In this document: positions 1 through 11,622 of the stretch, one piece after another
How positions within the stretch are numbered: position 1 is the first letter of the stretch
Layout of the letters: each line of letters begins with the position of its first letter
NCBI RefSeq assembly: GCF_007035645.1
Contig: NZ_AP019632.1
Location: forward strand, 3,782,001 to 3,846,000
DNA from: Enterobacter asburiae
GTDB lineage: Bacteria; Pseudomonadota; Gammaproteobacteria; Enterobacterales; Enterobacteriaceae
Direction of reading: 5' to 3'
DNA: 64,000 nucleotides
Notes under the pieces: generated by a model
Seen by the model: only the letters and a program-made list of their open reading frames with translations
Databases searched by the model: none
Told to the model about the DNA's origin: nothing
Program-made: the position numbers and the translations under genes

Positions 1-647
1 TAGAGGTAGTGAACCTCGCGCGGATCGTCTTTCCAGGCGGTTCTGAATCCCTGCTCACGCAGGAAGCTCACGGAAAGCTCGGGCAACGCGCCAAGATACA
101 GCACTGTTTCAGCGGGGAACGTTCTCAGCTCTGCGGCCAGCATTTCTGCATCATCCTGATCCGCACCCACGACGCTGGTGAAATGCTCGCGATCGAGCGC
201 GCGGTCCAGCGCAACGATTGGGAACGGGTCGTTCGCCCAGCGCTGGTAGAACGGATGCTCTGGCGGCAAAGAGGTCGACACGATGATGGCATCCACCTGG
301 CGCTGGAGCAGATGCTCAATGCAACGCATTTCGTTGTCGGGCTGGTCTTCCGAGCAGGCAATCAGCAATTGATAGCCGCGCTGGCGCGCCTGACGTTCAA
401 GATAGTTGGCGATACGGGTATAGCTGGTGTTTTCCAGGTCAGGGATCACCAGACCAATAGAGCGGGTACGCCCGGCACGCAGACCGGCTGCGACAGCATT
501 CGGATGGTAGTTATGCTCACGAACCACCGCCATAACTTTTTCAACGGTCTTGTCGCTGACACGGTACTGCTTTGCTTTACCGTTAATCACATAGCTGGCC
601 GTTGTTCGTGACACGCCGGCTAGCCGGGCGATTTCATCCAGTTTCAC
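1..647 (-). CDS. cra: Catabolite repressor/activator Cra (FruR), 5' portion only
   Basis: LacI-family regulator of glycolytic and gluconeogenic genes that responds to fructose phosphates. The reading frame starts at a GTG and reads [20 protein letters not shown], the LacI-type helix-turn-helix, followed by the hinge and the periplasmic-binding-protein-like effector domain ([20 protein letters not shown]). About 215 of the usual 334 residues are present; the 3' end lies outside the window. The GTG start matches the E. coli gene. It lies downstream of ilvIH on the same strand, separated by a terminator, so it is probably transcribed separately. No convincing fruL-like leader peptide was recognised upstream. 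Confidence 0.96.
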   Translation of the reverse strand, partial: MKLDEIARLAGVSRTTASYVINGKAKQYRVSDKTVEKVMAVVREHNYHPNAVAAGLRAGRTRSIGLVIPDLENTSYTRIANYLERQARQRGYQLLIACSEDQPDNEMRCIEHLLQRQVDAIIVSTSLPPEHPFYQRWANDPFPIVALDRALDREHFTSVVGADQDDAEMLAAELRTFPAETVLYLGALPELSVSFLREQGFRTAWKDDPREVHYL

Positions 648-772
648 AATTGCCCCTTAAAAAAAGAAAAGAGTCCATGGCCCTGTCAAGGTTATGGTTA
701 AATCTTTTAACATCTAAACGCAGAAAAGACTTCGCGGCAACCGCTTTTATCTGCGTTGTCGGCTCATTACGC

Positions 773-801
773 AAAAAAAAGCCCGGCTTTGGTGACCGGG
801 C
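773..801 (-). terminator. Rho-independent terminator of ilvIH
   Basis: On the minus strand a GCCCGG/CCGGGC stem is followed by eight T residues, 26 bases after the ilvH stop. It separates ilvIH from cra. Confidence 0.85.
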
Positions 802-826
802 AGAAAGAGGCGAACCTTTTTGACAA

Positions 827-1318
827 CTAACGCATGATTTTCTCGCCGCGTGACAGACCTACGACACCCGATCTCGCCACCTCGACAATTTTTGCGACGT
901 CCCGCACGGACGCGAGGAAAGCATCCAGCTTGTCGCTTGTCCCGGCCAGCTGCACCGTATAAAGAGAAGGCGTGACGTCGATAATTTGTCCGCGGAAAAT
1001 ATCCGCATTGCGTTTGACTTCATCACGCCCGTAGCCGCTGGCCTGGATTTTCACCAGCATGACCTCACGCTCAACGTAGGCCCCCTGCCCCAGCTCGCTC
1101 ACGCGCAGTACGTCGACCAGCTTATGCAGCTGTTTTTCAATTTGCTCAAGCACTTTGGCATCGCCGACGGTTTGGATCGTCATGCGCGACAGCGTCGGGT
1201 CTTCCGTTGGGGCAACGGTCAAGCTTTCAATGTTATAACCGCGCTGCGCAAAAAGGCCAATGACGCGCGACAGTGCGCCAGACTCGTTTTCCAGTAAAAC
1301 AGATAATATCCGGCGCAT
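827..1318 (-). CDS. ilvH: Acetolactate synthase III small (regulatory) subunit
   Basis: Regulatory subunit of acetohydroxyacid synthase III that confers valine feedback inhibition on the IlvI catalytic subunit (valine, leucine and isoleucine synthesis). The 163 residues equal the E. coli length. An N-terminal ACT domain is visible ([20 protein letters not shown]) with the glycine-rich loop that binds valine; the C-terminal half is the usual ALS small-subunit domain. The gene starts one base after the ilvI stop, so translation is probably coupled. Confidence 0.97.
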   Translation of the reverse strand: MRRILSVLLENESGALSRVIGLFAQRGYNIESLTVAPTEDPTLSRMTIQTVGDAKVLEQIEKQLHKLVDVLRVSELGQGAYVEREVMLVKIQASGYGRDEVKRNADIFRGQIIDVTPSLYTVQLAGTSDKLDAFLASVRDVAKIVEVARSGVVGLSRGEKIMR

Positions 1319-1319
1319 A

Positions 1320-3044
1320 TCAGGTTCTCTCCGTTTTGCTTAACCACATTTCATCCATACCACCACCACGAATATGCATCGGATAAACGTGCTCGGTCCC
1401 ATCAACAATCACATCCATAAAGACGAGGCGGTTGTTTTTTACGTGCTCAAGCGCTTGCGCGAGCTTCGTTTCCAGCTCAGCCGGATCGGTCACCCGCATG
1501 CCTACATGGCCGTAAGCTTCAGCAAGACGAACAAAATCCGGCAGCGATTTCATGTATGACTGAGAGTGGCGGCCAGAGTAGATCATATCCTGCCACTGCT
1601 TCACCATACCGAGATACCCGTTATTCAGGTTCAGCACCAGTACCGGCAGTTCATATTGCAGCGCGGTAGACAGCTCCTGAATGTTCATCTGAATACTGCC
1701 GTCCCCCGTCACGCAGACGACGGTTTCATTCGGCAGCGCCAGCTTCACGCCCAGCGCAGCAGGCAGACCAAAGCCCATGGTTCCTAAACCACCGGAGTTG
1801 ATCCAGTGTCGCGGTTTATCAAACGGGTAATACAGGGCGGCAAACATCTGATGCTGCCCCACGTCTGAGGTCACGTACGCCTCACCTTTCGTCAGTCGCC
1901 ACACCGCTTCAATGACCGCCTGCGGCTTAATGTTTTCACTTTGCGTGTCATATTTCAGGCACTGACGCGCGCGCCACTGTTCAATCTGCTGCCACCAGTC
2001 GCGGATCTCATCCAGCGGCTGGGTTGCACTCTCCTGAGTCAGCAGATCCAGCATTTGCTCCAGAACCTGCCGGGCATCACCGACGATCGGCACATCAGCC
2101 GACACCGTTTTTGAAATTGACGTTGGATCGATATCAATGTGCAGCACGGTGGCGTTCGGGCAATACTTCGCCAGGTTGTTGGTGGTGCGATCGTCAAAGC
2201 GCACGCCGACGGCAAAGATCACATCGGAATGATGCATTGTCATGTTGGCTTCATAGGTACCGTGCATACCCAGCATCCCCAGCGCCTGACGATGGGTGGC
2301 AGGAAACGCCCCCAGCCCCATCAGTGACGACGCAACGGGAAGGTTAAGCTTTTCAATCAGTTCACGAAGCTGGTCTTCACAGGCAGAGTTGATCGCCCCG
2401 CCACCGACATAGACCACCGGTTTTTTGGCTGCCAGAAGCGTTTGCAATGCTCGCTTGATCTGACCTTTATGCCCCTGCGTTGTGGGGTTATAAGAGCGCA
2501 TGCTGACCGATTCCGGCCAGACATAAGGCAGCTTGTTTGCCGGGTTGAGAATATCTTTAGGCAGATCGACCACCACAGGTCCCGGGCGTCCGCTCGCCGC
2601 CAGCCAGAAGGCTTTTTTCAGTATGCCGGGAATGTCTTCTGTTTGCTTGACCAGGAAGCTGTGCTTCACAACGGGACGCGAAATCCCGACCATGTCGCAC
2701 TCCTGAAACGCATCGTAGCCAATCAGTGAGGTTGCCACCTGCCCGGAGAGGATCACCAGCGGAATGGAGTCCATATAGGCCGTCGCAATGCCGGTAATGG
2801 CGTTTGTCGCGCCGGGGCCGGACGTGACTAATACCACGCCCACTTCACCCGTCGCACGTGCCAGGCCGTCAGCCATGTGTACCGCCGCCTGCTCGTGACG
2901 TACCAGAACATGGTCAATGCCCCCAACCGTATGCAGCGCATCATAAATATCGAGAACCGCACCGCCAGGGTAGCCGAACACTTGCTTTACGCCCTGATCG
3001 ATCAGCGACCGAACGACCATTTCCGCGCCAGACAACATCTCCAT
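1320..3044 (-). CDS. ilvI: Acetolactate synthase III large (catalytic) subunit
   Basis: Thiamine-diphosphate enzyme that condenses pyruvate with pyruvate or 2-oxobutyrate. The 574 residues match E. coli IlvI. Visible are the N-terminal ThDP-binding domain with the catalytic glutamate region ([14 protein letters not shown]), the central FAD-binding domain, and the C-terminal GDGS...NN ThDP/Mg motif ([12 protein letters not shown] to NLNN). The TGGAGG Shine-Dalgarno seven bases before ATG fixes the start. It forms the ilvIH operon. In E. coli this operon is activated by Lrp; that is known of the family and is not shown directly here. Confidence 0.97.
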   Translation of the reverse strand: MEMLSGAEMVVRSLIDQGVKQVFGYPGGAVLDIYDALHTVGGIDHVLVRHEQAAVHMADGLARATGEVGVVLVTSGPGATNAITGIATAYMDSIPLVILSGQVATSLIGYDAFQECDMVGISRPVVKHSFLVKQTEDIPGILKKAFWLAASGRPGPVVVDLPKDILNPANKLPYVWPESVSMRSYNPTTQGHKGQIKRALQTLLAAKKPVVYVGGGAINSACEDQLRELIEKLNLPVASSLMGLGAFPATHRQALGMLGMHGTYEANMTMHHSDVIFAVGVRFDDRTTNNLAKYCPNATVLHIDIDPTSISKTVSADVPIVGDARQVLEQMLDLLTQESATQPLDEIRDWWQQIEQWRARQCLKYDTQSENIKPQAVIEAVWRLTKGEAYVTSDVGQHQMFAALYYPFDKPRHWINSGGLGTMGFGLPAALGVKLALPNETVVCVTGDGSIQMNIQELSTALQYELPVLVLNLNNGYLGMVKQWQDMIYSGRHSQSYMKSLPDFVRLAEAYGHVGMRVTDPAELETKLAQALEHVKNNRLVFMDVIVDGTEHVYPMHIRGGGMDEMWLSKTERT

Positions 3045-3372
3045 GCTTTGCCTCCAGGCATTTTGTTATAGACGGACTGCCGAATTCATTTCCGCACCGT
3101 CTTACGATTGGGATGAACCAATCTTATATTTTGCAGAGTGTTCTTTACCTTAACCGCTCGTTATGAGGCAGGCAATTAGCAAACCCGGGGAGATAAACGG
3201 TGCGTAAAGCAGAAAAAGCAGCCGTTCACAGAAGATATGGTTAATTCCTCTGGGAATAGAGAATGAGGTGATAAATCATCGCTGAAAAGCGCGACAATGC
3301 AGGAAATCATCTATTTTTGCGTGCCGTAGAGCAGCCAAAAAAAATCATCACAGAACAAAATAGTAGTTATCT
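3045..3372. promoter_or_regulatory. ilvIH upstream regulatory region
   Basis: A gene-free stretch between leuO and ilvI. By homology it should carry the ilvIH promoter and the Lrp array, but I could not delimit individual Lrp sites by eye. A small hairpin (gattgg...ccaatc near 3107-3125) lies in the probable ilvI leader. No ORF of note was seen. Confidence 0.5.
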
Positions 3373-3418
3373 AAAAAAACTCAGGATAAATCACATAACC
3401 CGATGCGATTTATCCTGA
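3373..3418 (-). terminator. Terminator of leuO
   Basis: On the minus strand a perfect 12-bp stem (tcaggataaatc / gatttatcctga, 14-base loop) is followed by seven T residues, starting six bases past the leuO stop. Confidence 0.85.
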
Positions 3419-3423
3419 TGCGT

Positions 3424-4368
3424 TTACCGGCGACAGATGCCAACCAGCAACTCTTCCATCCACTGATGTCCTTTATCCCGACCCGCCGCTTCATGCCAGG
3501 AAAGATAACAGGTACGGCTATTTAGCTTGAGTGGCAGAGGCAAAATTTGCAGATTTAAAGGGTCAGAAAACTCTTCTGCCAGCCAGCGCGGCGCAATTGC
3601 CACCAGCTGTGTCTGAGAAACCACGTTTAATACGCTGACCATGGCCATGCCCTGATAAGCCACGCTCGCCTGTTTATCCGCAGTGTCATACCACGGCAGG
3701 CTAAAGGAAGCATATCTGTCGAGCGCAACAACGGCGTGCTGCTCGTTATAAACATCGTTTTCTCGCAGCGGAGAATTCAGGCGAGGGTGTTTTTTACTGG
3801 CGACCAAAACCATTTCATCTTTAAACAGCGGCACGCAGGAAAATTCCGGACGACGGAACTCTTCATACCCCAGAACGAATTCGATCTCCTGATAGCGTAA
3901 CTGATGTTCTGTGTTTTGATTCAGGGATGATTTAAAAACAAGATTGATATTGGGTGCGATCTCTTCAACTTTATTATAGATAATCGACGTTAAATAATTA
4001 TCTAAAGGGCTACAGACACAAAGATGGAATACGCGCTCGCTGCTTAAGGGTTCAAAGCCCGATCCCGGCAGCTCATTTTGGACCAGTTGCAACGCCTGAC
4101 GAATGGAGCCAAACAGCTGGAATGCGCGCGCCGTAGGCTGGATCCCCCTCCCGTAGCGAACAAATAATTCGTCGTTAAACATAAGCTTAAGCCTGGCAAC
4201 GGCATTACTCACGGCAGGTTGTGACATCCCCAAGGTTTGGGCAGCGCGGGTGATATTCTGTTCCTGCATGACAGCATCAAACACCGTCAGAAGATTCAGA
4301 TCCACCGTGCGTAACTGTGGTTTAATCCCATCAGTAGCTTGAGGTTGTTTAATATTATTTTCTGGCAC
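3424..4368 (-). CDS. leuO: LysR-type regulator LeuO
   Basis: LysR-family regulator and H-NS antagonist acting on leu, bgl, cas and other loci. An N-terminal winged helix ([21 protein letters not shown], residues ~23-43) is followed by the LysR substrate-binding domain. I place the start at GTG 4368 (product [10 protein letters not shown]), which gives 314 residues, the E. coli length, and has GGAG six bases upstream. The upstream ATG at 4440 would add 24 residues with no counterpart in E. coli. The gene is divergent from leuLABCD across an AT-rich spacer. Confidence 0.94.
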   Translation of the reverse strand: MPENNIKQPQATDGIKPQLRTVDLNLLTVFDAVMQEQNITRAAQTLGMSQPAVSNAVARLKLMFNDELFVRYGRGIQPTARAFQLFGSIRQALQLVQNELPGSGFEPLSSERVFHLCVCSPLDNYLTSIIYNKVEEIAPNINLVFKSSLNQNTEHQLRYQEIEFVLGYEEFRRPEFSCVPLFKDEMVLVASKKHPRLNSPLRENDVYNEQHAVVALDRYASFSLPWYDTADKQASVAYQGMAMVSVLNVVSQTQLVAIAPRWLAEEFSDPLNLQILPLPLKLNSRTCYLSWHEAAGRDKGHQWMEELLVGICRR

Positions 4369-4440
4369 TTCTGACTCCACTGTCACGCTACACCCCTTTG
4401 CCAACGTACGGTAATAATCCTGAAAAATATCATTTATCAT

Positions 4441-4900
4441 GCAAATACGATCAGCGAAAGAGAATTATTTAAAATTCGGAATAAATAAAGACTGTATATT
4501 AACGAAAATTAATGAGCAAAACTGATATGTTTGACTTTAGGATTTAAATGAAACCATAAATCAAACCAATATACAATTGCCGTCAGGTTAATGATGATTT
4601 AAGTATTATTAAACTGTTATTACTATCGACCTACAGTTAGTTAACAACCTGTTATCTCTATTCGCTTTCCAGCATTCCGGAAAAGATTCACTGCATTTAT
4701 AAGTTTATGATATCAAAACTATTTAAACACAAAGCATCCTCATAAAACATTTCACTCATTTTTAAACATTTATATTTATTGGTATGTGCAACTCTTTTCT
4801 CAAGTCCAAAATTAGACAATTAATCGGGTCAAAAAAGCTAAAACCAGCACAATTAGCTAAAGTGAATACCCTGTTGATTCCGTCTGTCGGGCCCGTTTTC
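4441..4900. promoter_or_regulatory. AT-rich leuO/leuL intergenic region (probable silencer)
   Basis: About 460 bases without a gene and strikingly AT-rich: two 60-base stretches counted by hand (4501-4560 and 4741-4800) hold 15 and 14 G/C. In E. coli and Salmonella the equivalent spacer is an H-NS-silenced, LeuO-responsive region that couples leuO and leu promoters. That role is inferred here from position and composition. Confidence 0.6.
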
Positions 4901-4911
4901 ATCCTCAGGGG

Positions 4912-4940
4912 TTGACATGAACAACCGTATCCAGTACCAC
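4912..4940 (+). promoter_or_regulatory. leuLABCD promoter
   Basis: A perfect -35 TTGACA at 4912-4917 is followed after 17 bases by a weak -10 (TACCAC, 4935-4940), 33 bases before leuL. The surrounding ...GTATCCAGTA... and TAAAAGCATAT sequence resembles the known enterobacterial leu promoter. Confidence 0.75.
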
Positions 4941-4973
4941 TAAAAGCATATTGAGTTTAACGGAGCACGATTC

Positions 4974-5060
4974 ATGACACGCACCATTCGTTTCACCGGT
5001 CTACTACTACTAAACGCATCCACTGTGCGCGGTAGACTGGCGGGCGAAATTCAGCGTTGA
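4974..5060 (+). CDS. leuL: leu operon leader peptide
   Basis: A 28-codon attenuation peptide, MTRTIRFTGLLLLNASTVRG... Four consecutive rare CTA leucine codons form the control stretch: ribosome stalling on scarce charged Leu-tRNA prevents formation of the terminator downstream. Length and the LLLLNAS core match E. coli LeuL. A CGGAG Shine-Dalgarno lies upstream. Confidence 0.95.
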   Translation: MTRTIRFTGLLLLNASTVRGRLAGEIQR

Positions 5061-5083
5061 ATCGTCACCAGTAAGACTAGAAA

Positions 5084-5108
5084 CCCGCGCCACTGCGCGG
5101 GTTTTTTT
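5084..5108 (+). terminator. leu attenuator terminator
   Basis: Stem CCCGCGC / GCGCGGG with a four-base loop, followed by seven T residues; 23 bases after leuL and 43 before leuA. Confidence 0.92.
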
Positions 5109-5151
5109 ATGCTCGTAGCAAGGCGCCCTAAGACTGACAAGGACCTAACCC

Positions 5152-7814
<2,663 letters not shown>

Positions 7815-7816
7815 TC

Positions 7817-9217
7817 ATGGCTAAGACGTTATATGAAAAGTTGTTTGATGCGCACGTTGTTTACGAGGCACCAAACGAAACCCCGCTGCTGTACATTGAC
7901 CGTCATCTGGTGCACGAAGTGACCTCTCCTCAGGCATTTGACGGCCTGCGCGCGCACAAGCGTCCGGTACGTCAGCCGGGTAAAACCTTCGCGACGATGG
8001 ATCACAACGTTTCCACCCAGACCAAAGACATTAATGCCTCGGGTGAGATGGCGCGTATCCAGATGCAGGAGCTGATTAAGAACTGCAACGAGTTTGGCGT
8101 TGAGCTGTACGACCTGAACCATCCGTATCAGGGCATCGTCCACGTGATGGGGCCTGAGCAAGGGATCACCCTGCCGGGCATGACCATCGTCTGCGGTGAC
8201 TCCCATACCGCGACCCACGGCGCGTTTGGCGCTCTGGCGTTCGGGATTGGCACTTCCGAGGTGGAACATGTGCTGGCAACGCAGACCCTGAAACAGGGCC
8301 GCGCCAAAACCATGAAGATTGAAGTGAAGGGTAAAGCCGCACCGGGTATTACCGCAAAAGACATCGTGCTGGCCATCATCGGTAAAACCGGCAGCGCAGG
8401 CGGCACCGGTCACGTTGTTGAGTTCTGCGGGGAAGCCATCCAGGCGCTGAGCATGGAGGGGCGCATGACCCTGTGCAATATGGCGATTGAGATGGGCGCA
8501 AAAGCCGGTCTGGTCGCGCCGGACGAAACCACCTTCAACTACGTGAAGGGTCGTCTGCACGCGCCGAAAGGTCAGAATTTTGACGACGCGGTAGCGTACT
8601 GGAAAACCCTGAAAACCGACGATGGCGCAGCCTTTGACACCGTCGTCACTCTTCAGGCAGAAGAGATTGCGCCTCAGGTGACCTGGGGCACCAATCCGGG
8701 CCAGGTGATTTCCGTTAACGACAATATCCCGGACCCGGCATCCTTTACCGATCCGGTCGAGCGCGCCAGTGCGGAAAAAGCGCTGGCCTACATGGGGCTG
8801 AAGCCCGGCGTGCCGTTGACCGATGTCGCCATTGATAAAGTCTTTATCGGTTCCTGCACCAACTCCCGTATCGAAGATTTGCGTGCCGCCGCCGAGATTG
8901 CCAAAGGCCGCAAAGTGGCGCCAGGCGTGCAGGCGCTGGTAGTACCTGGCTCCGGCCCGGTGAAAGCCCAGGCGGAAGCCGAAGGTCTGGATAAGATCTT
9001 TATCGAAGCGGGCTTCGAGTGGCGCCTGCCCGGCTGCTCCATGTGTCTGGCCATGAACAACGATCGCCTGAATCCGGGCGAGCGCTGCGCCTCCACCAGC
9101 AACCGTAACTTTGAAGGCCGTCAGGGCCGCGGTGGGCGTACCCATCTGGTCAGCCCGGCAATGGCCGCCGCTGCGGCAGTCACCGGCCATTTCGCCGATA
9201 TTCGCAGCCTGAAATAA
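7817..9217 (+). CDS. leuC: Isopropylmalate isomerase large subunit
   Basis: Aconitase-family [4Fe-4S] subunit that pairs with LeuD to isomerise 2- to 3-isopropylmalate. 466 residues. Cluster cysteines sit in GSCTNSR and [10 protein letters not shown]; the substrate-binding [13 protein letters not shown] motif is near the C-terminus. Fourth gene of the leu operon. Confidence 0.98.
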   Translation: MAKTLYEKLFDAHVVYEAPNETPLLYIDRHLVHEVTSPQAFDGLRAHKRPVRQPGKTFATMDHNVSTQTKDINASGEMARIQMQELIKNCNEFGVELYDLNHPYQGIVHVMGPEQGITLPGMTIVCGDSHTATHGAFGALAFGIGTSEVEHVLATQTLKQGRAKTMKIEVKGKAAPGITAKDIVLAIIGKTGSAGGTGHVVEFCGEAIQALSMEGRMTLCNMAIEMGAKAGLVAPDETTFNYVKGRLHAPKGQNFDDAVAYWKTLKTDDGAAFDTVVTLQAEEIAPQVTWGTNPGQVISVNDNIPDPASFTDPVERASAEKALAYMGLKPGVPLTDVAIDKVFIGSCTNSRIEDLRAAAEIAKGRKVAPGVQALVVPGSGPVKAQAEAEGLDKIFIEAGFEWRLPGCSMCLAMNNDRLNPGERCASTSNRNFEGRQGRGGRTHLVSPAMAAAAAVTGHFADIRSLK

Positions 9218-9227
9218 GGAGACAATC

Positions 9228-9833
9228 ATGGCAGAGAAATTTACCCAACATACGGGCCGGGTTGTCCCGCTGGACGCCGCTAACGTCGATACTGACGCTA
9301 TTATTCCAAAACAGTTTCTGCAGAAAGTGACGCGTACCGGTTTCGGCGCACATCTGTTTAACGACTGGCGTTTCCTGGACGATAAGGGCGAAGTGCCTAA
9401 TCCGGAATTCGTTCTGAACTTCCCGGAATATAAAGGCGCCTCCATTTTGCTGGCACGTGAAAACTTTGGCTGCGGCTCATCCCGTGAGCACGCGCCGTGG
9501 GCGCTCACCGACTACGGTTTTAAAGTGGTCATTGCCCCAAGCTTCGCGGATATTTTTTACGGTAACAGCTTCAACAACCAGCTGCTGCCCGTCACGCTGA
9601 GCGATGAACAGGTCGATGAGTTGTTCGCGCTGGTTAAGGCGAATCCGGGCATTTCGTTTGAAGTGGATCTGGAAGCAGAAGTGGTGAAAGCCGGGGATAA
9701 GACCTACAGCTTCAGCATTGATGCGTTCCGCCGTCACTGCATGCTTAACGGTCTGGACAGCATTGGTTTAACTCTCCAGCACGACGCGGCGATTGCCGCT
9801 TACGAAAACAAACAACCTGCATTTATGAAATAA
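9228..9833 (+). CDS. leuD: Isopropylmalate isomerase small subunit
   Basis: Swivel-domain partner of LeuC. 201 residues, the E. coli length. The family signatures [16 protein letters not shown] and [15 protein letters not shown] are intact. It has an AAGGAG Shine-Dalgarno and is the last gene of the operon, followed by a strong terminator. Confidence 0.98.
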   Translation: MAEKFTQHTGRVVPLDAANVDTDAIIPKQFLQKVTRTGFGAHLFNDWRFLDDKGEVPNPEFVLNFPEYKGASILLARENFGCGSSREHAPWALTDYGFKVVIAPSFADIFYGNSFNNQLLPVTLSDEQVDELFALVKANPGISFEVDLEAEVVKAGDKTYSFSIDAFRRHCMLNGLDSIGLTLQHDAAIAAYENKQPAFMK

Positions 9834-9839
9834 CCCTCC

Positions 9840-9870
9840 GGCCTGCAGTCCATTCTGCAGGCCGCGTTTT
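9840..9870 (+). terminator. leu operon terminator
   Basis: A perfect nine-base stem GGCCTGCAG / CTGCAGGCC with a six-base loop, followed by GCGTTTT, right after the leuD stop. Confidence 0.85.
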
Positions 9871-9930
9871 ATCCCGATACCCGCCTCCTTCTGTAAATAC
9901 TTCCCAAACCCAGCCAATAATGACGTTATA

Positions 9931-9947
9931 TTTAATGTCAATTTAAT
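9931..9947 (+). promoter_or_regulatory. PmrA/BasR-like box upstream of the CDF gene
   Basis: Direct repeat TTTAAT-gtcaa-TTTAAT with an 11-bp period. It fits the commonly quoted PmrA (BasR) consensus YTTAAK-N5-YTTAAK at every position. A -10-like AGAATA begins at 9959, placing the box where a response regulator would contact polymerase. Binding is inferred, not shown. Confidence 0.55.
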
Positions 9948-9995
9948 GTTTCCTGCGCAGAATAACCGCTCAATCAGCTGGCAGCGGAAATAATC

Positions 9996-10886
9996 ATGGA
10001 AAAGAAAAATGGCAATGAGTCTCATATCCGTTCTCGGGAAATACATAAATGCACATTAGTAAGCGTGATAATAAATAGTTTACTCACCGCATTTCAGATA
10101 CTTGCAGGGATATTCTCCGGCTCACAAGGTTTAATTGCTGATGGGATTCATTCTCTTTCCGATTTATCCTCCGACTTTGTCGTTCTGGTTGCGAATAAAA
10201 AGAGCCAGAAAGCCTCTGATATCGATCATCATTACGGTCATCTGCGTTTCGAAAACGGCGCAAAGCTCATTATTGGCGCTATTCTGCTGCTTGTGGGGGT
10301 CGGGATGCTCTGGTCCGCAGGCAATAAACTGCTTCACCCCGAGACGCATCAGCTGGTGAAAGGGGCCGCGCTGTGGGTGGCGATACTGGCGCTGGTGGTG
10401 AAGGAAAGCCTGTTCAGATACATGTTTGCCACGGGAAAACGTATTCAGTCCTCGCTGCTGATAGCCAATGCCTGGCATGCCCGTTCTGACGCAGCGTCGT
10501 CAGTGGTTGTCGCCATCGGCATTGCCGGGAATTTAGTGGGTTTTCACGCGATGGACCTCATTGCGGCCCTGATTGTCGGAGTGTTCATCGCCCATATGGG
10601 TTACAAATTTGCTGCCGATGCCCTGCACGATCTGATGGACCGTTCGCTTGAGCCCGAGCTGGAGCACGACATCAAAACGTGTCTTCTCGCAACCGAGGGC
10701 GTCACCGGACTCCATGATTTAAAAACCCGCAAGATGGGCGATTTAGCCCTTGTCGATGTCCATCTGGAAGTGAACGGCGAATTAAGCGTAAAAGAAGGAC
10801 ATCAGATTGCCGTGAATGCCAGAAATAACGTGATGCAAAAATTCAATGTGCTGAACGTGATGACGCATATTGATCCTGCCCACTAA
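9996..10886 (+). CDS. Cation diffusion facilitator (CDF) family metal exporter
   Basis: Predicted inner-membrane metal/proton antiporter, 296 residues. The N-terminal part holds hydrophobic segments from about residue 21 to 205. Transport-site residues are H52 and D56 (IADGIHSLSD, plus D60) and H161 and D165 (WHARSDAAS), an HxxxD/HxxxD pair typical of zinc-type rather than DxxxD manganese-type CDFs. A cytoplasmic C-terminal dimerisation domain follows (~210-296, LEPELEHDIKTCLL to VLNVMTHIDP). The first ~60 coding bases are AT-rich (20 G/C in 10021-10080), unlike the neighbouring leu genes. E. coli K-12 has no gene here, between leuD and setA. The substrate is unproven. Confidence 0.88.
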   Translation: MEKKNGNESHIRSREIHKCTLVSVIINSLLTAFQILAGIFSGSQGLIADGIHSLSDLSSDFVVLVANKKSQKASDIDHHYGHLRFENGAKLIIGAILLLVGVGMLWSAGNKLLHPETHQLVKGAALWVAILALVVKESLFRYMFATGKRIQSSLLIANAWHARSDAASSVVVAIGIAGNLVGFHAMDLIAALIVGVFIAHMGYKFAADALHDLMDRSLEPELEHDIKTCLLATEGVTGLHDLKTRKMGDLALVDVHLEVNGELSVKEGHQIAVNARNNVMQKFNVLNVMTHIDPAH

Positions 10887-10902
10887 CCGGAACGCATAAA
10901 TA

Positions 10903-10955
10903 CAGTGTGACGCAAGCGACCGTTAAGGTTTCGTTAATTAATCTGCGTCACACTG
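10903..10955. repeat. Perfect 12-bp inverted repeat between CDF and cytochrome genes
   Basis: cagtgtgacgca (10903-10914) and tgcgtcacactg (10944-10955) are exact reverse complements around a 29-base centre. The centre contains the direct repeat at 10922-10938. There is no T-run, so it does not look like a terminator; it could be an operator pair or an mRNA stem. Confidence 0.75.
10922..10938 (+). promoter_or_regulatory. PmrA/BasR-like direct repeat upstream of the b561 gene
   Basis: GTTAAG-gtttc-GTTAAT, 11-bp period. It differs from YTTAAK-N5-YTTAAK only at the first base of each half. It is centred about 63 bp before the ATG of the cytochrome gene. Function is inferred from similarity to the cleaner copy at 9931. 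Confidence 0.4.
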
Positions 10956-10992
10956 CATCGCATCAGCTCTCTCATTATTGAGGTAAAAAGCG

Positions 10993-11574
10993 ATGAAACC
11001 AACATTACGCGATACGCTTCCCCATAAAGAAACACCTTTTCTTCGCATACTGCACATTCTTGTGGCCGTACTGGTCCTCGCCCAGATTATCAATTCTAAT
11101 TTCACCGAAAGTGAAGCCCTCCATGAATCCGGGCTGAACGGAATTGTCACCTGGATCCATGTTATCTCCGGGTTTGGTTTAATTTTTTGTGGCATTGCCA
11201 TGATGGCATGGATGTTAACCCAGCGCGGATTTAAGTATTACTTCGCCTGGCTGGCGCTGGATTTTCGCGGAATTGTTGACGATATTCGCACCCTCGCGCA
11301 GCGTCAGCTTCCTGACGCGCATGCCGGCGGTATGGCAGCAACGGTGCAAGGTCTGGGCGTGCTGGCGCTGCTGGGCGTTGCACTCTGCGGCGCGGCCTGG
11401 TTCATGCTGAACGCCACGCTCGGGCCGGTTTCGTCCGTCACGGAATCCGTCTTGGATTTGCATAAATTCCTGACGGTCTTTATTGAGACATATTTCTGGG
11501 CACACGGCTTCATGGGCCTCGTTCATATGTACCTGACGCTACGCGCGCAGCGTAAATACCAGTATTCAGAATAA
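10993..11574 (+). CDS. Cytochrome b561-family membrane protein
   Basis: A 193-residue inner-membrane dihaem b-type cytochrome of the prokaryotic b561 family. Four hydrophobic segments are visible. Candidate haem-ligand histidines lie in or next to them: H21 (LRILHILVA), H56 (TWIHVISG), H157 (DLHKFL) and H171/H178 (WAHGFMGLVHMY). Such proteins move electrons from the quinone pool or scavenge superoxide; the partner is unknown here. GAGGT Shine-Dalgarno. It follows the CDF gene on the same strand and has its own upstream repeat and a downstream terminator. K-12 has no gene at this spot. Confidence 0.85.
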   Translation: MKPTLRDTLPHKETPFLRILHILVAVLVLAQIINSNFTESEALHESGLNGIVTWIHVISGFGLIFCGIAMMAWMLTQRGFKYYFAWLALDFRGIVDDIRTLAQRQLPDAHAGGMAATVQGLGVLALLGVALCGAAWFMLNATLGPVSSVTESVLDLHKFLTVFIETYFWAHGFMGLVHMYLTLRAQRKYQYSE

Positions 11575-11585
11575 AACGGTTCACA

Positions 11586-11612
11586 GAGCCCGGCGTTCCC
11601 GGGCTCCGTTTC
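11586..11612 (+). terminator. Terminator between the cytochrome gene and setA
   Basis: Stem GAGCCCGG / CCGGGCTC with a five-base loop, then CGTTTCGTT, between the converging cytochrome gene and setA. Confidence 0.7.
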
Positions 11613-11622
11613 GTTCATCCGA

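Noticed and set aside
684..689. TTGACA (minus strand) as a cra -35 element
   Set aside because: No -10 hexamer lies at 15-19 bases downstream, where the sequence is a T-run; promoter not supported.
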